64,000 bases of DNA from Hydrogenibacillus sp. (lineage in GTDB: Bacteria; Bacillota; Bacilli; Thermicanales; DSM-22653): positions 62,001-126,000 of the forward strand of contig JADBKT010000033.1 in assembly GCA_014896255.1 (NCBI GenBank), in the 5' to 3' direction. The position numbers and the translations under genes are program-made. This document shows positions 38,641 to 48,030 of this stretch, in pieces (position 1 is the stretch's first letter; every line of letters begins with the position of its first letter). The notes under the pieces were generated by a model, which was given only the letters and a program-made list of their open reading frames with translations, was not told the DNA's origin and did no database searches.

Positions 38641-39825
38641 TCAACCGTCGGGCGAACTGTGAACGTTTTGTGTCCTTTGCGGTCGATAGGGCTCCGGCGG
38701 TCGATCGGCCTCCCCGAACGCGTACCTGAGCGCCTCGACGATACGCGCGGAGGCTTGTCCGTCGCCGTAGGGGTTCGTCGCCCCGCTCATCCGGGCGTAC
38801 GCTTCGGGATCGCCGAGGAGAACCGACGCTTCGCGGGCGATGGCTTCGGGGTCGGTTCCGACGAGTTTCAGCGTGCCGAAGGCCACCCCTTCCGGCCGCT
38901 CGGTCACCTCGCGCAGGACGAGCACCGGCTTGCCGAGCGCCGGTGCCTCTTCCTGGATGCCGCCGGAGTCGGTGAGGATGAAAAACGCCCGGGCCATCAG
39001 GTTGTGAAAAGCGACGACATCGAGCGGCGGAATGAGGTGTACGCGCGGATGGTCGCCGAGCGCCGCGTCCGCCGCCTCGCGCACCGCCGGATTCAAGTGC
39101 ACGGGATAGACGACGGCGACATCCGGATGCGCATCGACGATCCGCCGCACGGCGGTGAATATGCGCCAAAGCGGCGCGCCCCAGTTTTCCCGGCGATGGG
39201 CGGTGAGGAGGATCATCCGCCGCCCTCGTACGGCGTCGAGCACCGGGTGACGGAAATCGTCCCGCACCGTCGTCGACAGGGCGTCGATCACCGTGTTGCC
39301 GGTGATGAACACGCGCGCCTCCGGCTTGCCTTCGCGAATCAGCGCCTGAGCGGCGGCCTCCGTCGGCGCAAAGTGATAGTCGGCGAGGACGCCGGTGAGC
39401 TGCCGGTTCATTTCTTCCGGATAGGGGGCGTATTTGTCGTACGTCCGGAGGCCCGCTTCGACGTGGCCGACGGGAATCCGGCGGTAAAAAGCGCTTAGGG
39501 CGGCGGCAAAGGTCGTCGTCGTATCGCCGTGGACGAGGACGATGTCCGGCTCGGCTTCGGCGATGACCGCTTCAAGCCCCGTAAGAGCCCGGGTGGTGAT
39601 GTCGGCGAGCGTCTGGCCCGGGCGCATGATGTCCAGGTCGAACGCCGGGCGGATGCCGAAGACGTCGAGCACCTGATCGAGCATTTCCCGGTGCTGGGCG
39701 GTGACGGCGACCAGCGTCGACCAATGCGGGACGCGCTTTAAGGCAAGGACGAGCGGCGCCATCTTGATCGCCTCCGGGCGCGTGCCGAAGACGACGAGCA
39801 CTCGCCGCGGGCGGTGTTCAGACAT
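38641..39825 (-). CDS. wecB: UDP-N-acetylglucosamine 2-epimerase
   Basis: 394 residues from ATG 39825 (AAAGGAGCG upstream). Interconverts UDP-GlcNAc and UDP-ManNAc for teichoic acid linkage units or glycans (called mnaA in Bacillus). Conserved: VFGTRPEAIKMAPLV, VHGDTTTTFAAALSAFY, GHVEAGLRTYDKYAPYPEE, TAHRRENWG and LTDSGGIQEEAPALGKPVL. No separate terminator is visible before the atp promoter, so some read-through is possible. Confidence 0.95.
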   Translation of the reverse strand: MSEHRPRRVLVVFGTRPEAIKMAPLVLALKRVPHWSTLVAVTAQHREMLDQVLDVFGIRPAFDLDIMRPGQTLADITTRALTGLEAVIAEAEPDIVLVHGDTTTTFAAALSAFYRRIPVGHVEAGLRTYDKYAPYPEEMNRQLTGVLADYHFAPTEAAAQALIREGKPEARVFITGNTVIDALSTTVRDDFRHPVLDAVRGRRMILLTAHRRENWGAPLWRIFTAVRRIVDAHPDVAVVYPVHLNPAVREAADAALGDHPRVHLIPPLDVVAFHNLMARAFFILTDSGGIQEEAPALGKPVLVLREVTERPEGVAFGTLKLVGTDPEAIAREASVLLGDPEAYARMSGATNPYGDGQASARIVEALRYAFGEADRPPEPYRPQRTQNVHSSPDG

Positions 39826-39862
39826 CGACTTCGCTCCTTTTTCGTGCACGGTGCGTCCCGTT

Positions 39863-40492
39863 TTACTTCGTCCCGAACAACCGATCGCCGGCGTCGCCGA
39901 GGCCGGGGACGATGTAGCCGTGCTCGTTCAGCCGCTCGTCGACGGCGGCGACGTAGATGTCGACGTCCGGGTGGTCGCGCTCAAGGCGCGCGATCCCTTC
40001 CGGCGCGGCGATGAGGCACATCAGCTTGATGGACCGGGCGCCGCGTTTTTTGAGCACGTTGATGGAATGGGAGGCCGAGCCGCCGGTGGCGAGCATCGGG
40101 TCGATGACGATAAGATCCCGTTCGTCGATGTCGGTCGGCAGCTTCACGTAATACTCGACCGGCTGGAGCGTCTCCGGATCGCGGTAGACGCCGATGTGTC
40201 CGACTTTGGCCGTGGGGATGAGCCGAAGCATCCCGTCGACCATGCCCAGTCCCGCGCGGAGGATGGGGATGAGACCGAGTTTGCGCCCGCTTAAGACGCG
40301 CGTCTTGCACGGCGCCACGGGCGTCTCCACTTCGATCTCGTCGAGCGTCAGATCGCGGGTGATCTCGTAAGCCATGAGCATGGCCACTTCATTGACCAGT
40401 TCCCGGAACTCCTTCGTCCCCGTCCGCTTGTCGCGAATATAGCTCAATTTATGCTGGATGAGCGGATGGTCAAAACGGTGCACTTTTGCCAT
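39863..40492 (-). CDS. upp: Uracil phosphoribosyltransferase
   Basis: 209 residues from ATG 40492. Salvages uracil to UMP using PRPP. The [22 protein letters not shown]-terminus, [13 protein letters not shown] and PRPP loop [15 protein letters not shown] are conserved, as is [11 protein letters not shown] at the end. The ribosome site is AGGCGAATGGGGGCC-like and the promoter lies in the preceding 60 bases. Confidence 0.96.
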   Translation of the reverse strand: MAKVHRFDHPLIQHKLSYIRDKRTGTKEFRELVNEVAMLMAYEITRDLTLDEIEVETPVAPCKTRVLSGRKLGLIPILRAGLGMVDGMLRLIPTAKVGHIGVYRDPETLQPVEYYVKLPTDIDERDLIVIDPMLATGGSASHSINVLKKRGARSIKLMCLIAAPEGIARLERDHPDVDIYVAAVDERLNEHGYIVPGLGDAGDRLFGTK

Positions 40493-40513
40493 CGAACAGG
40501 CCCCCATTCGCCT

Positions 40514-40554
40514 GAGATCTTGACCATTATAGCAGATCTCCCGCACAATGAAAA
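40514..40554 (-). promoter_or_regulatory. upp promoter with an inverted repeat around the -10
   Basis: Minus-strand TTTTCA (40549-40554), 17 bases and TATAAT (40526-40531). GAGATCT (40514-40520) and AGATCTC (40534-40540) form a perfect inverted repeat that encloses the -10 box. It could be an operator or a leader hairpin; no known regulator is assigned. Confidence 0.5.
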
Positions 40555-40612
40555 AAGCATAGAGAGAAAAGCACCCGCATGAAATCGCAGCAGACGGAGA
40601 GGAGACGTCGAC

Positions 40613-41404
40613 ATGGAAAAAACCGCAACAAAAGCGCCGGTGATTGAACTTTCCGGCGTGACCGTCATCCGTGACGGGAGACCGATTTTAGAAGACGTGT
40701 CCTGGACGGTGCAGAGCGGAGAACGCTGGGCCGTTCTCGGGCTCAACGGCGCCGGCAAGTCGACGCTTCTCCGGCTGGTCGCCGGGCGCCTCTTCCCGAC
40801 CGCCGGAAGCGTTCGCGTATTCGGCCAGCGCTTCGGAAAAACACCGCTTTGGACCCTCTACCCGCGCATCGGCTGGGTGAGCGGCGCGCTTAAAGACGCG
40901 TTCGACGCGGAGACGCCACGGGAGATCGTGGCCATGGGCGAAGGAGGCGACATCCGCCCGCCGGGACGCTTAAGCCCGGAGGTTCTGGCGCGCGCCGGGG
41001 AAGTCCTTCGCGCGCTCGGCCTGGGATCGGTGATGGACCGGCCGTTCGCCCAGCTCTCCAGCGGCGAACGGCAGCGCACGCTCATCGCCCGGGCCTTTTT
41101 CATGCGGCCGGAGCTCGTCGTCTTCGATGAGCCGACGAGCAGCCTGGATCTGTTTGCCCGGGAAGCGCTCCTTCAGGCGCTCGACGAACAAGCGCGCGCA
41201 TCGCGCGGCGCGATCGTCTACGTCACCCATCACCTGGACGAAGTGCTGCCGCTGTTCCATCGTGTGCTGCTCATCCGCCGCGGGCGGGTGTTCTTTGCCG
41301 GGCCGCGCGACGAAGCGCTGACCGAGACGCGACTTCGCGCGTTCTACGAGCGCGCGGTGCGCTTCGTGCGCGACGACGAACGCCTGTACGTCTATCCCCG
41401 CTGA
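40613..41404 (+). CDS. ABC transporter ATP-binding protein, unknown substrate
   Basis: 263 residues from ATG 40613 (GGAGAGGAGACG upstream). A lone ATPase: Walker [18 protein letters not shown] (residues ~42-58), signature [17 protein letters not shown], Walker [13 protein letters not shown] and the H-loop YVTHHLDEV. The overall pattern resembles the YlmA/ModF-like group of stand-alone ABC ATPases. No permease or binding protein gene is adjacent, and it is the only plus-strand gene in the right 50 kb. Function beyond ATP hydrolysis cannot be inferred. Confidence 0.85.
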   Translation: MEKTATKAPVIELSGVTVIRDGRPILEDVSWTVQSGERWAVLGLNGAGKSTLLRLVAGRLFPTAGSVRVFGQRFGKTPLWTLYPRIGWVSGALKDAFDAETPREIVAMGEGGDIRPPGRLSPEVLARAGEVLRALGLGSVMDRPFAQLSSGERQRTLIARAFFMRPELVVFDEPTSSLDLFAREALLQALDEQARASRGAIVYVTHHLDEVLPLFHRVLLIRRGRVFFAGPRDEALTETRLRAFYERAVRFVRDDERLYVYPR

Positions 41405-41412
41405 TGCGCCCG

Positions 41413-41447
41413 CAAAAAACCGCCTGCACCGGGTTGTGCAGGCGGTT
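41413..41447. terminator. Bidirectional terminator between the ABC ATPase and glyA
   Basis: AACCGCCTGCAC (41418-41429) pairs with GTGCAGGCGGTT (41436-41447). A run of A just before it gives a T tract for the minus-strand glyA transcript. Confidence 0.85.
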
Positions 41448-41465
41448 CGTTCGAGATGCAGAACG

Positions 41466-42725
41466 TTAGACACGGTAGGCCGGTGCCAGCGCGTCGTACA
41501 GCGGGAAGCGCCGGACGAGCGCTTCCACGCGGCGGCGGGCTTCGTCCAGGGCGGCGGCGGTCGGTTCGGAGACGAGCACGAGGTCGAACAACTCGGCGAT
41601 TTCTTCCATCGCCGATTCGTCCATGCCGCGCGTTGTCACCGCCGGCGTGCCGACGCGCAGGCCGCTGGTGACGTTCGGCTTTTCCGGATCGAAGGGAATG
41701 GCGTTCTTGTTCGTCGTGATGCCGACTTGATCAAGCCGCGCTTCGGCCGCTTTGCCGGTAAGACCCCGGTTTCGCAAGTCGATCAGGATGAGGTGGTTGT
41801 CCGTCCCGCCGGAGACGAGGGTAAAACCGCGGGCGACGAGCGCCGCGGCGAGCCGCTTGGCGTTCCGCACGACCTGTTCGCTGTAGGCGCGAAACGCCGG
41901 CGTGAGCGCCTCGCCGAGGGCCACGGCCTTGGCGGCGATGACGTGCATCAGCGGACCGCCTTGGACGCCCGGGAAGACGGCCTTGTCGAGGGCCTTGGCG
42001 TACGCTTCGCGGGCCAGGATCATCCCCCCGCGCGGACCGCGGAGCGTTTTGTGCGTCGTCGTGGTGACGACATCGGCGTACGGGACGGGGCTCGGGTGCA
42101 CGCCGGCGGCGACGAGCCCGGCGATGTGCGCCATGTCGACCATGAGATAGGCCCCGACGGCGTCGGCGATCTCCCGAAAGCGGGCAAAGTCGATCACCCG
42201 CGGGTAGGCGCTGGCGCCGACGACGATCAGCTTCGGCCGATGTTCCTCCGCCAGCCGCGCCACCTCGTCATAGTCGATGCGGTGCGTCTTCGGATCGACG
42301 CCGTAGGCGACGAAGCGGTACAGCTGACCGGAGAAATTGACCGGGCTGCCGTGGGTGAGGTGACCGCCGTGGGCGAGGTTCATGCCGAGAACGGTGTCCC
42401 CCGGCTGGAGGAGCGCGTGATAGACGGCCATGTTCGCCTGAGCCCCGGAGTGCGGCTGAACGTTGACGTACTCCGCCTGAAAGAGCGTCTTCGCCCGCTC
42501 CCGGGCGATTTCTTCGACGACGTCGACGTACGCGCAGCCGCCGTAATAGCGCCGGCCGGGATAGCCTTCGGCGTATTTGTTGGTGAGCACCGTCCCCAGC
42601 GCTTCCAGCACGGCCGGGGAGACGAAATTTTCAGAAGCGATCAGCTCGATGTGCGACCGCTGCCGCCCGAATTCCCCTTCGATGGCGCGGGCGACTTCCG
42701 GGTCTTGGGTTTTGAGTACGTCCAA
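41466..42725 (-). CDS. glyA: Serine hydroxymethyltransferase
   Basis: 419 residues starting at TTG 42725 (AGGAGAG upstream; no better ATG). Converts serine and tetrahydrofolate to glycine and methylene-THF. PLP lysine is Lys226 in [15 protein letters not shown]. Other landmarks are [25 protein letters not shown] and [14 protein letters not shown]. Follows ywlG by 69 bases. Confidence 0.96.
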   Translation of the reverse strand: MDVLKTQDPEVARAIEGEFGRQRSHIELIASENFVSPAVLEALGTVLTNKYAEGYPGRRYYGGCAYVDVVEEIARERAKTLFQAEYVNVQPHSGAQANMAVYHALLQPGDTVLGMNLAHGGHLTHGSPVNFSGQLYRFVAYGVDPKTHRIDYDEVARLAEEHRPKLIVVGASAYPRVIDFARFREIADAVGAYLMVDMAHIAGLVAAGVHPSPVPYADVVTTTTHKTLRGPRGGMILAREAYAKALDKAVFPGVQGGPLMHVIAAKAVALGEALTPAFRAYSEQVVRNAKRLAAALVARGFTLVSGGTDNHLILIDLRNRGLTGKAAEARLDQVGITTNKNAIPFDPEKPNVTSGLRVGTPAVTTRGMDESAMEEIAELFDLVLVSEPTAAALDEARRRVEALVRRFPLYDALAPAYRV

Positions 42726-42794
42726 TGGCCTTCTCTCCTATCGCCCGAAACGGGCCGTGTTCGTTGCCTTTGCCGCGTTCTGCGGCCGTCCCTT

Positions 42795-43409
42795 TCAAGG
42801 ATATTGCGCGCGGGGGCCGCCGATCAGCTTCGGCCGGCTGTAGGCCATGTTCACGCGCGCCGCGCCGACGGTCCGCTCCGGCGGACGGAACGGGACGACG
42901 ACCGGCTTTAAGTGCATGCCGATGAGCGTCTCCCCGATGTCCAACCCGGCATCGGCGCGGACCGCTTCGACCAAGACAGGCGCTTCGAACGCATCGTAGG
43001 CAGCGGCGGCCAACGCGCCGCCCGCTTCCGGAACCGGGCGGGCGGTGACTTCCTCCAGATGAAACCGTTCCATCGTCCGCCGCTCGACGACCAAGGCCCG
43101 GTTCAAATGCTCACAACATTGAAAGGCGACGTGAAAACCGACTTCCGCCTGCACGCGGAGCACGGCCTGAACGATGGCCTCTCCGAAGGCGAGATTCGAC
43201 GCTTTGCCGATCGATCCGCCGCCGATCTCGCTCGTGCTCGCCCCGACGACAAAGAGGTGTCGTTCGTCGAGCGGTTTTTTGGCGAGCAGCGCGCGGATGG
43301 CGGCGGTCACCACGCGGTCGAGGTCGGAGAGGATCGCCGCCGCATCCGCGTGGGATTCGTCGCCGCGGACGGCACGGTGTACGCCGCTTGCGTCGTTCAT
43401 CGGGCTCAC
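42795..43409 (-). CDS. ywlG: YwlG family (TIGR01440) conserved protein
   Basis: About 204 residues from GTG 43409, which overlaps the preceding stop (GTGA) and has GGAGG close before it; ATG 43400 is the alternative. Conserved GASTSEIGGGSIGKASN, FQCCEHLNRALV, and GLDIGETLIGMHLKPVVVP identify the YwlG/TIGR01440 family, always near rpiB and glyA. Function is not established. Confidence 0.85.
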   Translation of the reverse strand: MSPMNDASGVHRAVRGDESHADAAAILSDLDRVVTAAIRALLAKKPLDERHLFVVGASTSEIGGGSIGKASNLAFGEAIVQAVLRVQAEVGFHVAFQCCEHLNRALVVERRTMERFHLEEVTARPVPEAGGALAAAAYDAFEAPVLVEAVRADAGLDIGETLIGMHLKPVVVPFRPPERTVGAARVNMAYSRPKLIGGPRAQYP

Positions 43410-44518
43410 CGCGCCTCCTTCTCGGCCCCGCATCCCTCGGGCACCGCCGGTTCCGCCGCTTCGACCGGTTGTTTTCGGGCTTCGCGGGCGGCGATCTTGT
43501 CGATGCGCCGCGCGTGCCGTCCGCCGTCAAACGGTGTCTCGAGCCAAACGCGGACGATCTCTTTGGCCACGTCCGGACCGATGACCCGCCCGCCCATGGT
43601 AAGCACGTTGCTGTCGTTGTGCGCCCGCGTGGCCTTGGCCGAGAACAGATCGTGGACGAGGGCCGCCCGCACGCCGCTCACTTTGTTCGCGGCGATGGCC
43701 ATGCCGATGCCCGTGCCGCAGATGAGCACGCCGCGGTCGGCTTCTCCCCGGGCGACCATCTCCGCGACGGGAAAGGCATAGTCGGGATAATCGACCGATG
43801 CCTCCGAATGCGTGCCGACGTCGATCACCTCATGGCCGAGCGTTTCGGTCAAAAACGCCTTGATCGTCTCTTTGAGCGCGTAACCGCCGTGATCGGCGCC
43901 GATGGCGACGCGCATCTTGCTCCCCCTTTGCGGCGCATCTGCTTGTGCCTGGCCTTTCAGTCCGTCGGATTCAGGCTCATTCTCGGATTCAGGCTCATTA
44001 TACCACATCGCCTTCCACGCGCTAAGGAGAGCGTCGAGGACTTCCGCCGTCCGTTCGTACGCTTCGCGTCCGAGGCCGAACGGATCGGGAATGTCGAGTG
44101 CGCCGGGATCCCCCCACGCGGAAGAAAGGGCGCCCCCGGGAGGCGTCGCGCCGCCGGCCGCCTCGGCCAGATGCCGCACCCACGCGCCGAGCGTCCATAC
44201 CTTGCCGGCCGCATCGGGGAACAGGCTAAGAACGCTCTCCCGATGCGCTTCGGTCATGGTCAGGATGAGGTCCGCCCAGGCTACCGCCTGATCGTCCAGT
44301 CGCCGCGCCCGATGGGCGCCGAGAGAGGCGCCGTAGGCCGCCACAGCCGCCTCGGCATGCGCGGAAGCCGGTTCACCGGGGACGGCAGCAAGTCCCGCCG
44401 AACCGAACGCCAGCGCTTCGCCGACAAAGTGTCGTCGGGCAAGCGCCTCGGCCATCGGCGAGCGGCACGTGTTGCCCGTGCAGACGAACAGAATGCGCTC
44501 TGGTCTTGATGCGCCCAA
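43406..44518 (-). CDS. rpiB: Joined open frame: low-Mr protein phosphatase (YwlE-like) + ribose-5-phosphate isomerase B
   Basis: 370 codons from ATG 44518 without a stop. Residues 1-165 are a low-molecular-weight phosphatase (YwlE, arginine/tyrosine phosphatase type), with the CX5R loop FVCTGNTCRSPMAE at 11-24 and DPFG at 145-148. Residues 202-370 are RpiB: GADHGGYALKE, SVDYPDYAFPV and LICGTGIGMAIAANK. The linker (~166-201) is hydrophilic and contains a repeated NEPESE. RpiB has its own AAAGGGGGAGCAAG and ATG at 43915, so it can also be translated alone (169 residues). In Bacillus the two are separate neighbours. True bifunctional protein or readthrough arrangement cannot be told. Confidence 0.85.
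   Translation of the reverse strand: MGASRPERILFVCTGNTCRSPMAEALARRHFVGEALAFGSAGLAAVPGEPASAHAEAAVAAYGASLGAHRARRLDDQAVAWADLILTMTEAHRESVLSLFPDAAGKVWTLGAWVRHLAEAAGGATPPGGALSSAWGDPGALDIPDPFGLGREAYERTAEVLDALLSAWKAMWYNEPESENEPESDGLKGQAQADAPQRGSKMRVAIGADHGGYALKETIKAFLTETLGHEVIDVGTHSEASVDYPDYAFPVAEMVARGEADRGVLICGTGIGMAIAANKVSGVRAALVHDLFSAKATRAHNDSNVLTMGGRVIGPDVAKEIVRVWLETPFDGGRHARRIDKIAAREARKQPVEAAEPAVPEGCGAEKEAR
43965..43998 (-). repeat. 18-base tandem repeat in the YwlE-RpiB junction
   Basis: The 16-base block TCGGATTCAGGCTCAT occurs at 43965-43980 and 43983-43998 (18-base period). It encodes a repeated acidic hexapeptide between the two enzyme domains and keeps the frame. A TGGTATAAT on the minus strand (44004-43997) directly abuts it. 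Confidence 0.8.
43997..44005 (-). promoter_or_regulatory. Candidate internal extended -10 promoter for rpiB
   Basis: Minus-strand TGGTATAAT, an extended -10 element, lies about 85 bases upstream of the internal rpiB ATG at 43915. No convincing -35 box was found. It may give rpiB-ywlG-glyA transcription independent of the phosphatase. Confidence 0.4.
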
Positions 44519-44566
44519 CCGTTACACCTCCTGACCGATTTCGATGCGCCGGGTCCCAGCGCCGGT

Positions 44567-45778
44567 TTACTCCGATTCGGCCGCCTTCCTCAAGCGATTC
44601 ATCACCGCCTGAAACAGGCCTTCTTCCGGCAAAGCGACGGCAAATGCCCGCGTCGTATGCTCCGGACTCAGGCGGCGGAGCGCCGCGTACAACGATCGGG
44701 CGACCGTCTCCGGTTCGCCGAGGTGACCGAGGGAGATCCACTCGATCCCTGCGCGCAAATCCGCCGCGCCGTAGGACGCAAGCATCGCCGAAAGCCGCGC
44801 CTGATCTTCGACGGCCGCAAGAACGGCCACCCGCTTGCCCGCCGCGTGCGCCTCCCGGGCCGCCTCGAAGAGTGCCCGAAGGGCAAGGTCGACTTCCGGT
44901 CGTTCCGTCGGTGACGCCCAGGCCGACGGGCGGTCCGCGATCCGTCCGGCTGTCGACGCGAGCAGGGCGGAACGCGCGAGCACGGTGAGCGGGACGTCCG
45001 GCGCATAATGCCGGTATTTCATGCCGGGCGCGCGCGGCGCCGCATTCGGCCGGTCGCCGGCGACCGTAGCCGCCCCGCCGCCCGGCGCATCATCCGCCGC
45101 GCCCTCCCTTGCGGATTCGGCGATCGCGCCGGGTCCGAGGACCGCCGAAAGCGCCTCCCGCGTCACCGAACCGGGGCGCAGGACGACGTACGGCCGGCGC
45201 GTCAGGTCAAGTACCGTCGACTCGATGCCGACCTCGGCCGCGCCGCCGTCCAAAAGGCCGTAGATGATGCCTTCGAGGTCGGCGAGGACGTGCTCGGCGC
45301 GCGTCGGGCTCGGTCGCCCGGAACGGTTGGCGCTCGGCGCGGCGACGGGCAGAGCGACGCGGCGGATGAGCGCCCGGGCCACCGGATGGGCCGGAATGCG
45401 CACGGCGACGGTCGGAAGCCCGGCGGTCACGCGCCGGGAGACGACGCCGCGATCAAACAGGATGAGCGTAAGCGGCCCGGGGCTGAAACGGCTAAACAGG
45501 CGCATTGCGTCTTCCGGGATGTCCCGCGCCACAAGCGGGAGCGCGTCGACATCCGCAAGATGCACGATGAGCGGGTTGTCCGACGGCCGCCCTTTGGCCG
45601 TAAAAATGCGCGCCACCGCCGCATCGTCGGTCGCGATGGCGCCGAGTCCGTAGACCGTCTCTGTCGGAAAGGCGACGACCTCCCCGCGCCGGAGCGCTTC
45701 CGCCGCCTCGATGACGGCCGGATGCCGAAGCAATGCGTCGATGTCGCTCGTAGGGTTGACCTGCCAGACTCGAGTCAC
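44567..45778 (-). CDS. ywlC: L-threonylcarbamoyladenylate synthase (Sua5/YwlC)
   Basis: About 403 residues from GTG 45778 (GGTGAGG upstream); the frame opens at 45826. Makes the TC-AMP used for t6A tRNA modification. YrdC domain residues ~10-200, with FPTETVYGLG, the KxR-S-N motif in FTAKGRPSDNPLIVHL and APSANRSGRPSPT. The C-terminal Sua5 domain (from ~245) carries APGMKYRHYAPD and is the long type found in Bacillales. It is followed closely by the phosphatase-rpiB frame. Confidence 0.93.
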   Translation of the reverse strand: MTRVWQVNPTSDIDALLRHPAVIEAAEALRRGEVVAFPTETVYGLGAIATDDAAVARIFTAKGRPSDNPLIVHLADVDALPLVARDIPEDAMRLFSRFSPGPLTLILFDRGVVSRRVTAGLPTVAVRIPAHPVARALIRRVALPVAAPSANRSGRPSPTRAEHVLADLEGIIYGLLDGGAAEVGIESTVLDLTRRPYVVLRPGSVTREALSAVLGPGAIAESAREGAADDAPGGGAATVAGDRPNAAPRAPGMKYRHYAPDVPLTVLARSALLASTAGRIADRPSAWASPTERPEVDLALRALFEAAREAHAAGKRVAVLAAVEDQARLSAMLASYGAADLRAGIEWISLGHLGEPETVARSLYAALRRLSPEHTTRAFAVALPEEGLFQAVMNRLRKAAESE

Positions 45779-45890
45779 CGGAGGCCTCACCTGCGGCGCC
45801 GCGTTACCGCCGCGTACGACCGGCAAACGCGCACGATCGACGGAACGAAACGCCGCCGGACGCGGCCTTCACCTCCTCCGAAGTGCGGAT

Positions 45891-47192
45891 TTACATGGCG
45901 AGCACGCGCAAGACGGTGTGGATCCGCCGGAGCGCCGGCATACGGCGAATGCGCCCGAGCGCCTCGTCCAGCTGGGCCAGCGAGGTGGTGTGGGTGATGA
46001 TGAGGATGTCCGCCTCGCCGCTCTCTTGATTCGGATACTGCACGATGCGTTCGATGCTCACGCCGCTTTGCGACAGATCTTGGGTGATGTGCGCGAGCAC
46101 GCCCGGCGAATCTTGGACGGTCAGTCGGAAGTAAAAACGGTTTTTGATCTCGGAGGGTTCCTTGAGCTTTTTTTCCCGATACGGGCGGCTCAAGCGTTTG
46201 CCGGAAACGCCGAGAAGCATGTTTTTCACGGCGGCCACGACATCGCTGACGACCGCCGTCGCCGTCGGAAGCGAGCCGGCGCCGCGGCCGTAAAACATCG
46301 TCTCGCCGACCGCCTCGCCGTAGACGAAGACGGCGTTGAACACGTCGTGCACGTTGGCCAGCGGATGGTCCTTCGGCACGAGGGTCGGAAAGACGCCGAT
46401 CTCCACATGGCCGTTTTCGCGGAGCGCGGTGCCGAGCAACTTGACGGCGTAGCCGAATTCCTCGGCGAAGGCGATGTCCCGCGCCTCGAGGCCGCGGATG
46501 CCCTGCGTCGTGACGTCCTCCAGGCCGATGGGCATGTGAAAGCCGAGCGTGGCCAAGATGACCATCTTCCGCGCCGCGTCGAGGCCGTCGACGTCGCTCG
46601 ACGGATCGGCTTCGGCGTACCCGAGCGCCTGCGCTTCGCGGAGCGCTTCCTCAAACGACCGGCCGCGGCGGCTCATCTGCGTCAAAATGTAGTTCGTCGT
46701 CCCGTTGATGATGCCGTAAATTTTCGTAATGCGGTCTGAGGCAAAACCGTCGATGAGCGTGCGGATGATCGGGATGCCGCCGCCGACGCTCGCCTCGTAA
46801 AACAGATCGCAGCCGTGCGCGCGCGCGACGTCGATGAGTTCCGCGCCGTGCAGGGCCATCAAATCTTTGTTCGCCGTCACCACGTGCTTGCCGCGTTTTA
46901 AGGCCTCCAAGATGTACGTCCGCGCCGGTTCGATGCCGCCGATCACTTCGATCACGACGCGGATTTCGGGGTCGTCTAAAATCGCTTCCGCCTCCGTCGA
47001 AAGCAGCGCCGGATCGACGGACACGGCCCGTTCTTTTGCGATGTTTTGCACGACCGCCTTGCGGATCACGAGCGGGTGGCCGATCTCCTCCGCGAGCTCT
47101 TCCCGATGTTCTTCCAACAACCGAACGACGCCGGAGCCGACGGTCCCCAGACCGAAGAGGCCGACGCCGATGGCTTCAGGTTTCTCTCCCAA
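45891..47192 (-). CDS. hom: Homoserine dehydrogenase
   Basis: 433 residues starting at TTG 47192 (AAGGAGGTACGG upstream). Reduces aspartate semialdehyde to homoserine on the threonine/methionine path. NAD(P) fold with GLFGLGTVGSGVVRLL at ~11-26, HVVTANKDLMALHG, catalytic region EASVGGGIPIIRTL, NGTTNYILTQM and EADPSSDVDGLDAARK. C-terminal ACT domain from ~355 (LTVQDSPGVLAHITQDLSQS). No thrB or thrC follows here; ywlC is next. Confidence 0.96.
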   Translation of the reverse strand: MGEKPEAIGVGLFGLGTVGSGVVRLLEEHREELAEEIGHPLVIRKAVVQNIAKERAVSVDPALLSTEAEAILDDPEIRVVIEVIGGIEPARTYILEALKRGKHVVTANKDLMALHGAELIDVARAHGCDLFYEASVGGGIPIIRTLIDGFASDRITKIYGIINGTTNYILTQMSRRGRSFEEALREAQALGYAEADPSSDVDGLDAARKMVILATLGFHMPIGLEDVTTQGIRGLEARDIAFAEEFGYAVKLLGTALRENGHVEIGVFPTLVPKDHPLANVHDVFNAVFVYGEAVGETMFYGRGAGSLPTATAVVSDVVAAVKNMLLGVSGKRLSRPYREKKLKEPSEIKNRFYFRLTVQDSPGVLAHITQDLSQSGVSIERIVQYPNQESGEADILIITHTTSLAQLDEALGRIRRMPALRRIHTVLRVLAM

Positions 47193-47234
47193 ATCCGTAC
47201 CTCCTTGGTGTACACTTGTTTATATTTTGCGGAC

Positions 47235-47263
47235 ATTATAACGAAAAAAACGCCGCGGCGCAA
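47235..47263 (-). promoter_or_regulatory. SigA-type promoter of hom
   Basis: Minus-strand TTGCGC (47258-47263), 17-base spacer and TATAAT (47235-47240), about 43 bases before the TTG start. No T-box or SAM leader structure is visible in the short leader. Confidence 0.65.
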
Positions 47264-47269
47264 GGCGAC

Positions 47270-47965
47270 TCATGGCCATAGGCGGCCCAGCCGGTCGCGG
47301 ATGACATCGAGGAAGAAAAAACGAATTTCGACGTGCCGAGCGTCGCCCGGCGGCGGCACATCTTCCCGCGCCGGATCGGACGGGGCGCCGTTCTGAAGCG
47401 CCGCCTTACGCGGGACGGCGTCATGGACATGCGCTTCGTTGTCGGCGAGCGCCCGCTTCGGACGGATGCTTTCTTTGGTCATGCACAGCGAAGGAAAAAA
47501 GACGCACCACATGTTGTGGCCGCGCCCTTCGCCCAGCGTGATGACGAGCGCCTCTCGGGGCGCCTCCGGATAAAACCGGTCGCCGTACACCTTGGCCGGA
47601 AACATCAGGCGCCCGAATTCCAGACGCGCGCCGTACGGCGCCCCGTCTTCCCGAAGCGTCGCCCAAACCGCCGCGGCGATCGCGGCGAGGTGTCCGCGCA
47701 CCGCGGCTTTCACGGCCTCGCCGTCGTCCGGCGCACCTTCGACGATGGGCACAAGCGTTTGGACGACGGACCGGCGGACGTCCTCTTTGATCGCCTGATC
47801 AAGCGGATGATCGCTGTGGGCGACGATGCGCAGACGCAAAGCCCCGTTCGGGATGGGCGGCGAAAGCGTGGCGGCGACGAAGCTCGCGATCCCGAGTACC
47901 ATCCAAAAGATCGATAAAGCCCACTTCAGGCGGCAAGCGGACTCACGTCGGCGTGTATCCAACAT
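47270..47965 (-). CDS. spoIIR: Stage II sporulation protein R
   Basis: 231 residues from ATG 47965. Forespore-secreted signal that activates the SpoIIGA protease to process pro-SigE. An N-terminal membrane segment (ALSIFWMVLGIASFVAATL) precedes the family core: IPNGALRLRIVAHSDHPLDQ, FPAKVYGDRFYPEAPREALV and GRGHNMWCVFFPSLC. The C-terminal ~60 residues after the Cys are hydrophilic and poorly conserved. Lies just after prmC, as in Bacillus. Confidence 0.93.
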   Translation of the reverse strand: MLDTRRRESACRLKWALSIFWMVLGIASFVAATLSPPIPNGALRLRIVAHSDHPLDQAIKEDVRRSVVQTLVPIVEGAPDDGEAVKAAVRGHLAAIAAAVWATLREDGAPYGARLEFGRLMFPAKVYGDRFYPEAPREALVITLGEGRGHNMWCVFFPSLCMTKESIRPKRALADNEAHVHDAVPRKAALQNGAPSDPAREDVPPPGDARHVEIRFFFLDVIRDRLGRLWP

Positions 47966-48030
47966 CGCGGTTCCCTCCCGGCCACCAGTCTGGCCAAAAA
48001 GAGAGAGCGCGTATACGCCGACGAAACGCT

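Noticed and set aside
41400-43000. Glycine riboswitch at glyA
   Set aside because: The upstream sequence is the end of ywlG plus a 69-base gap with only a ribosome binding site.
46800-47270. T-box or SAM leader in front of hom
   Set aside because: The leader from the promoter to the TTG start is only about 40 bases and contains no such structure.
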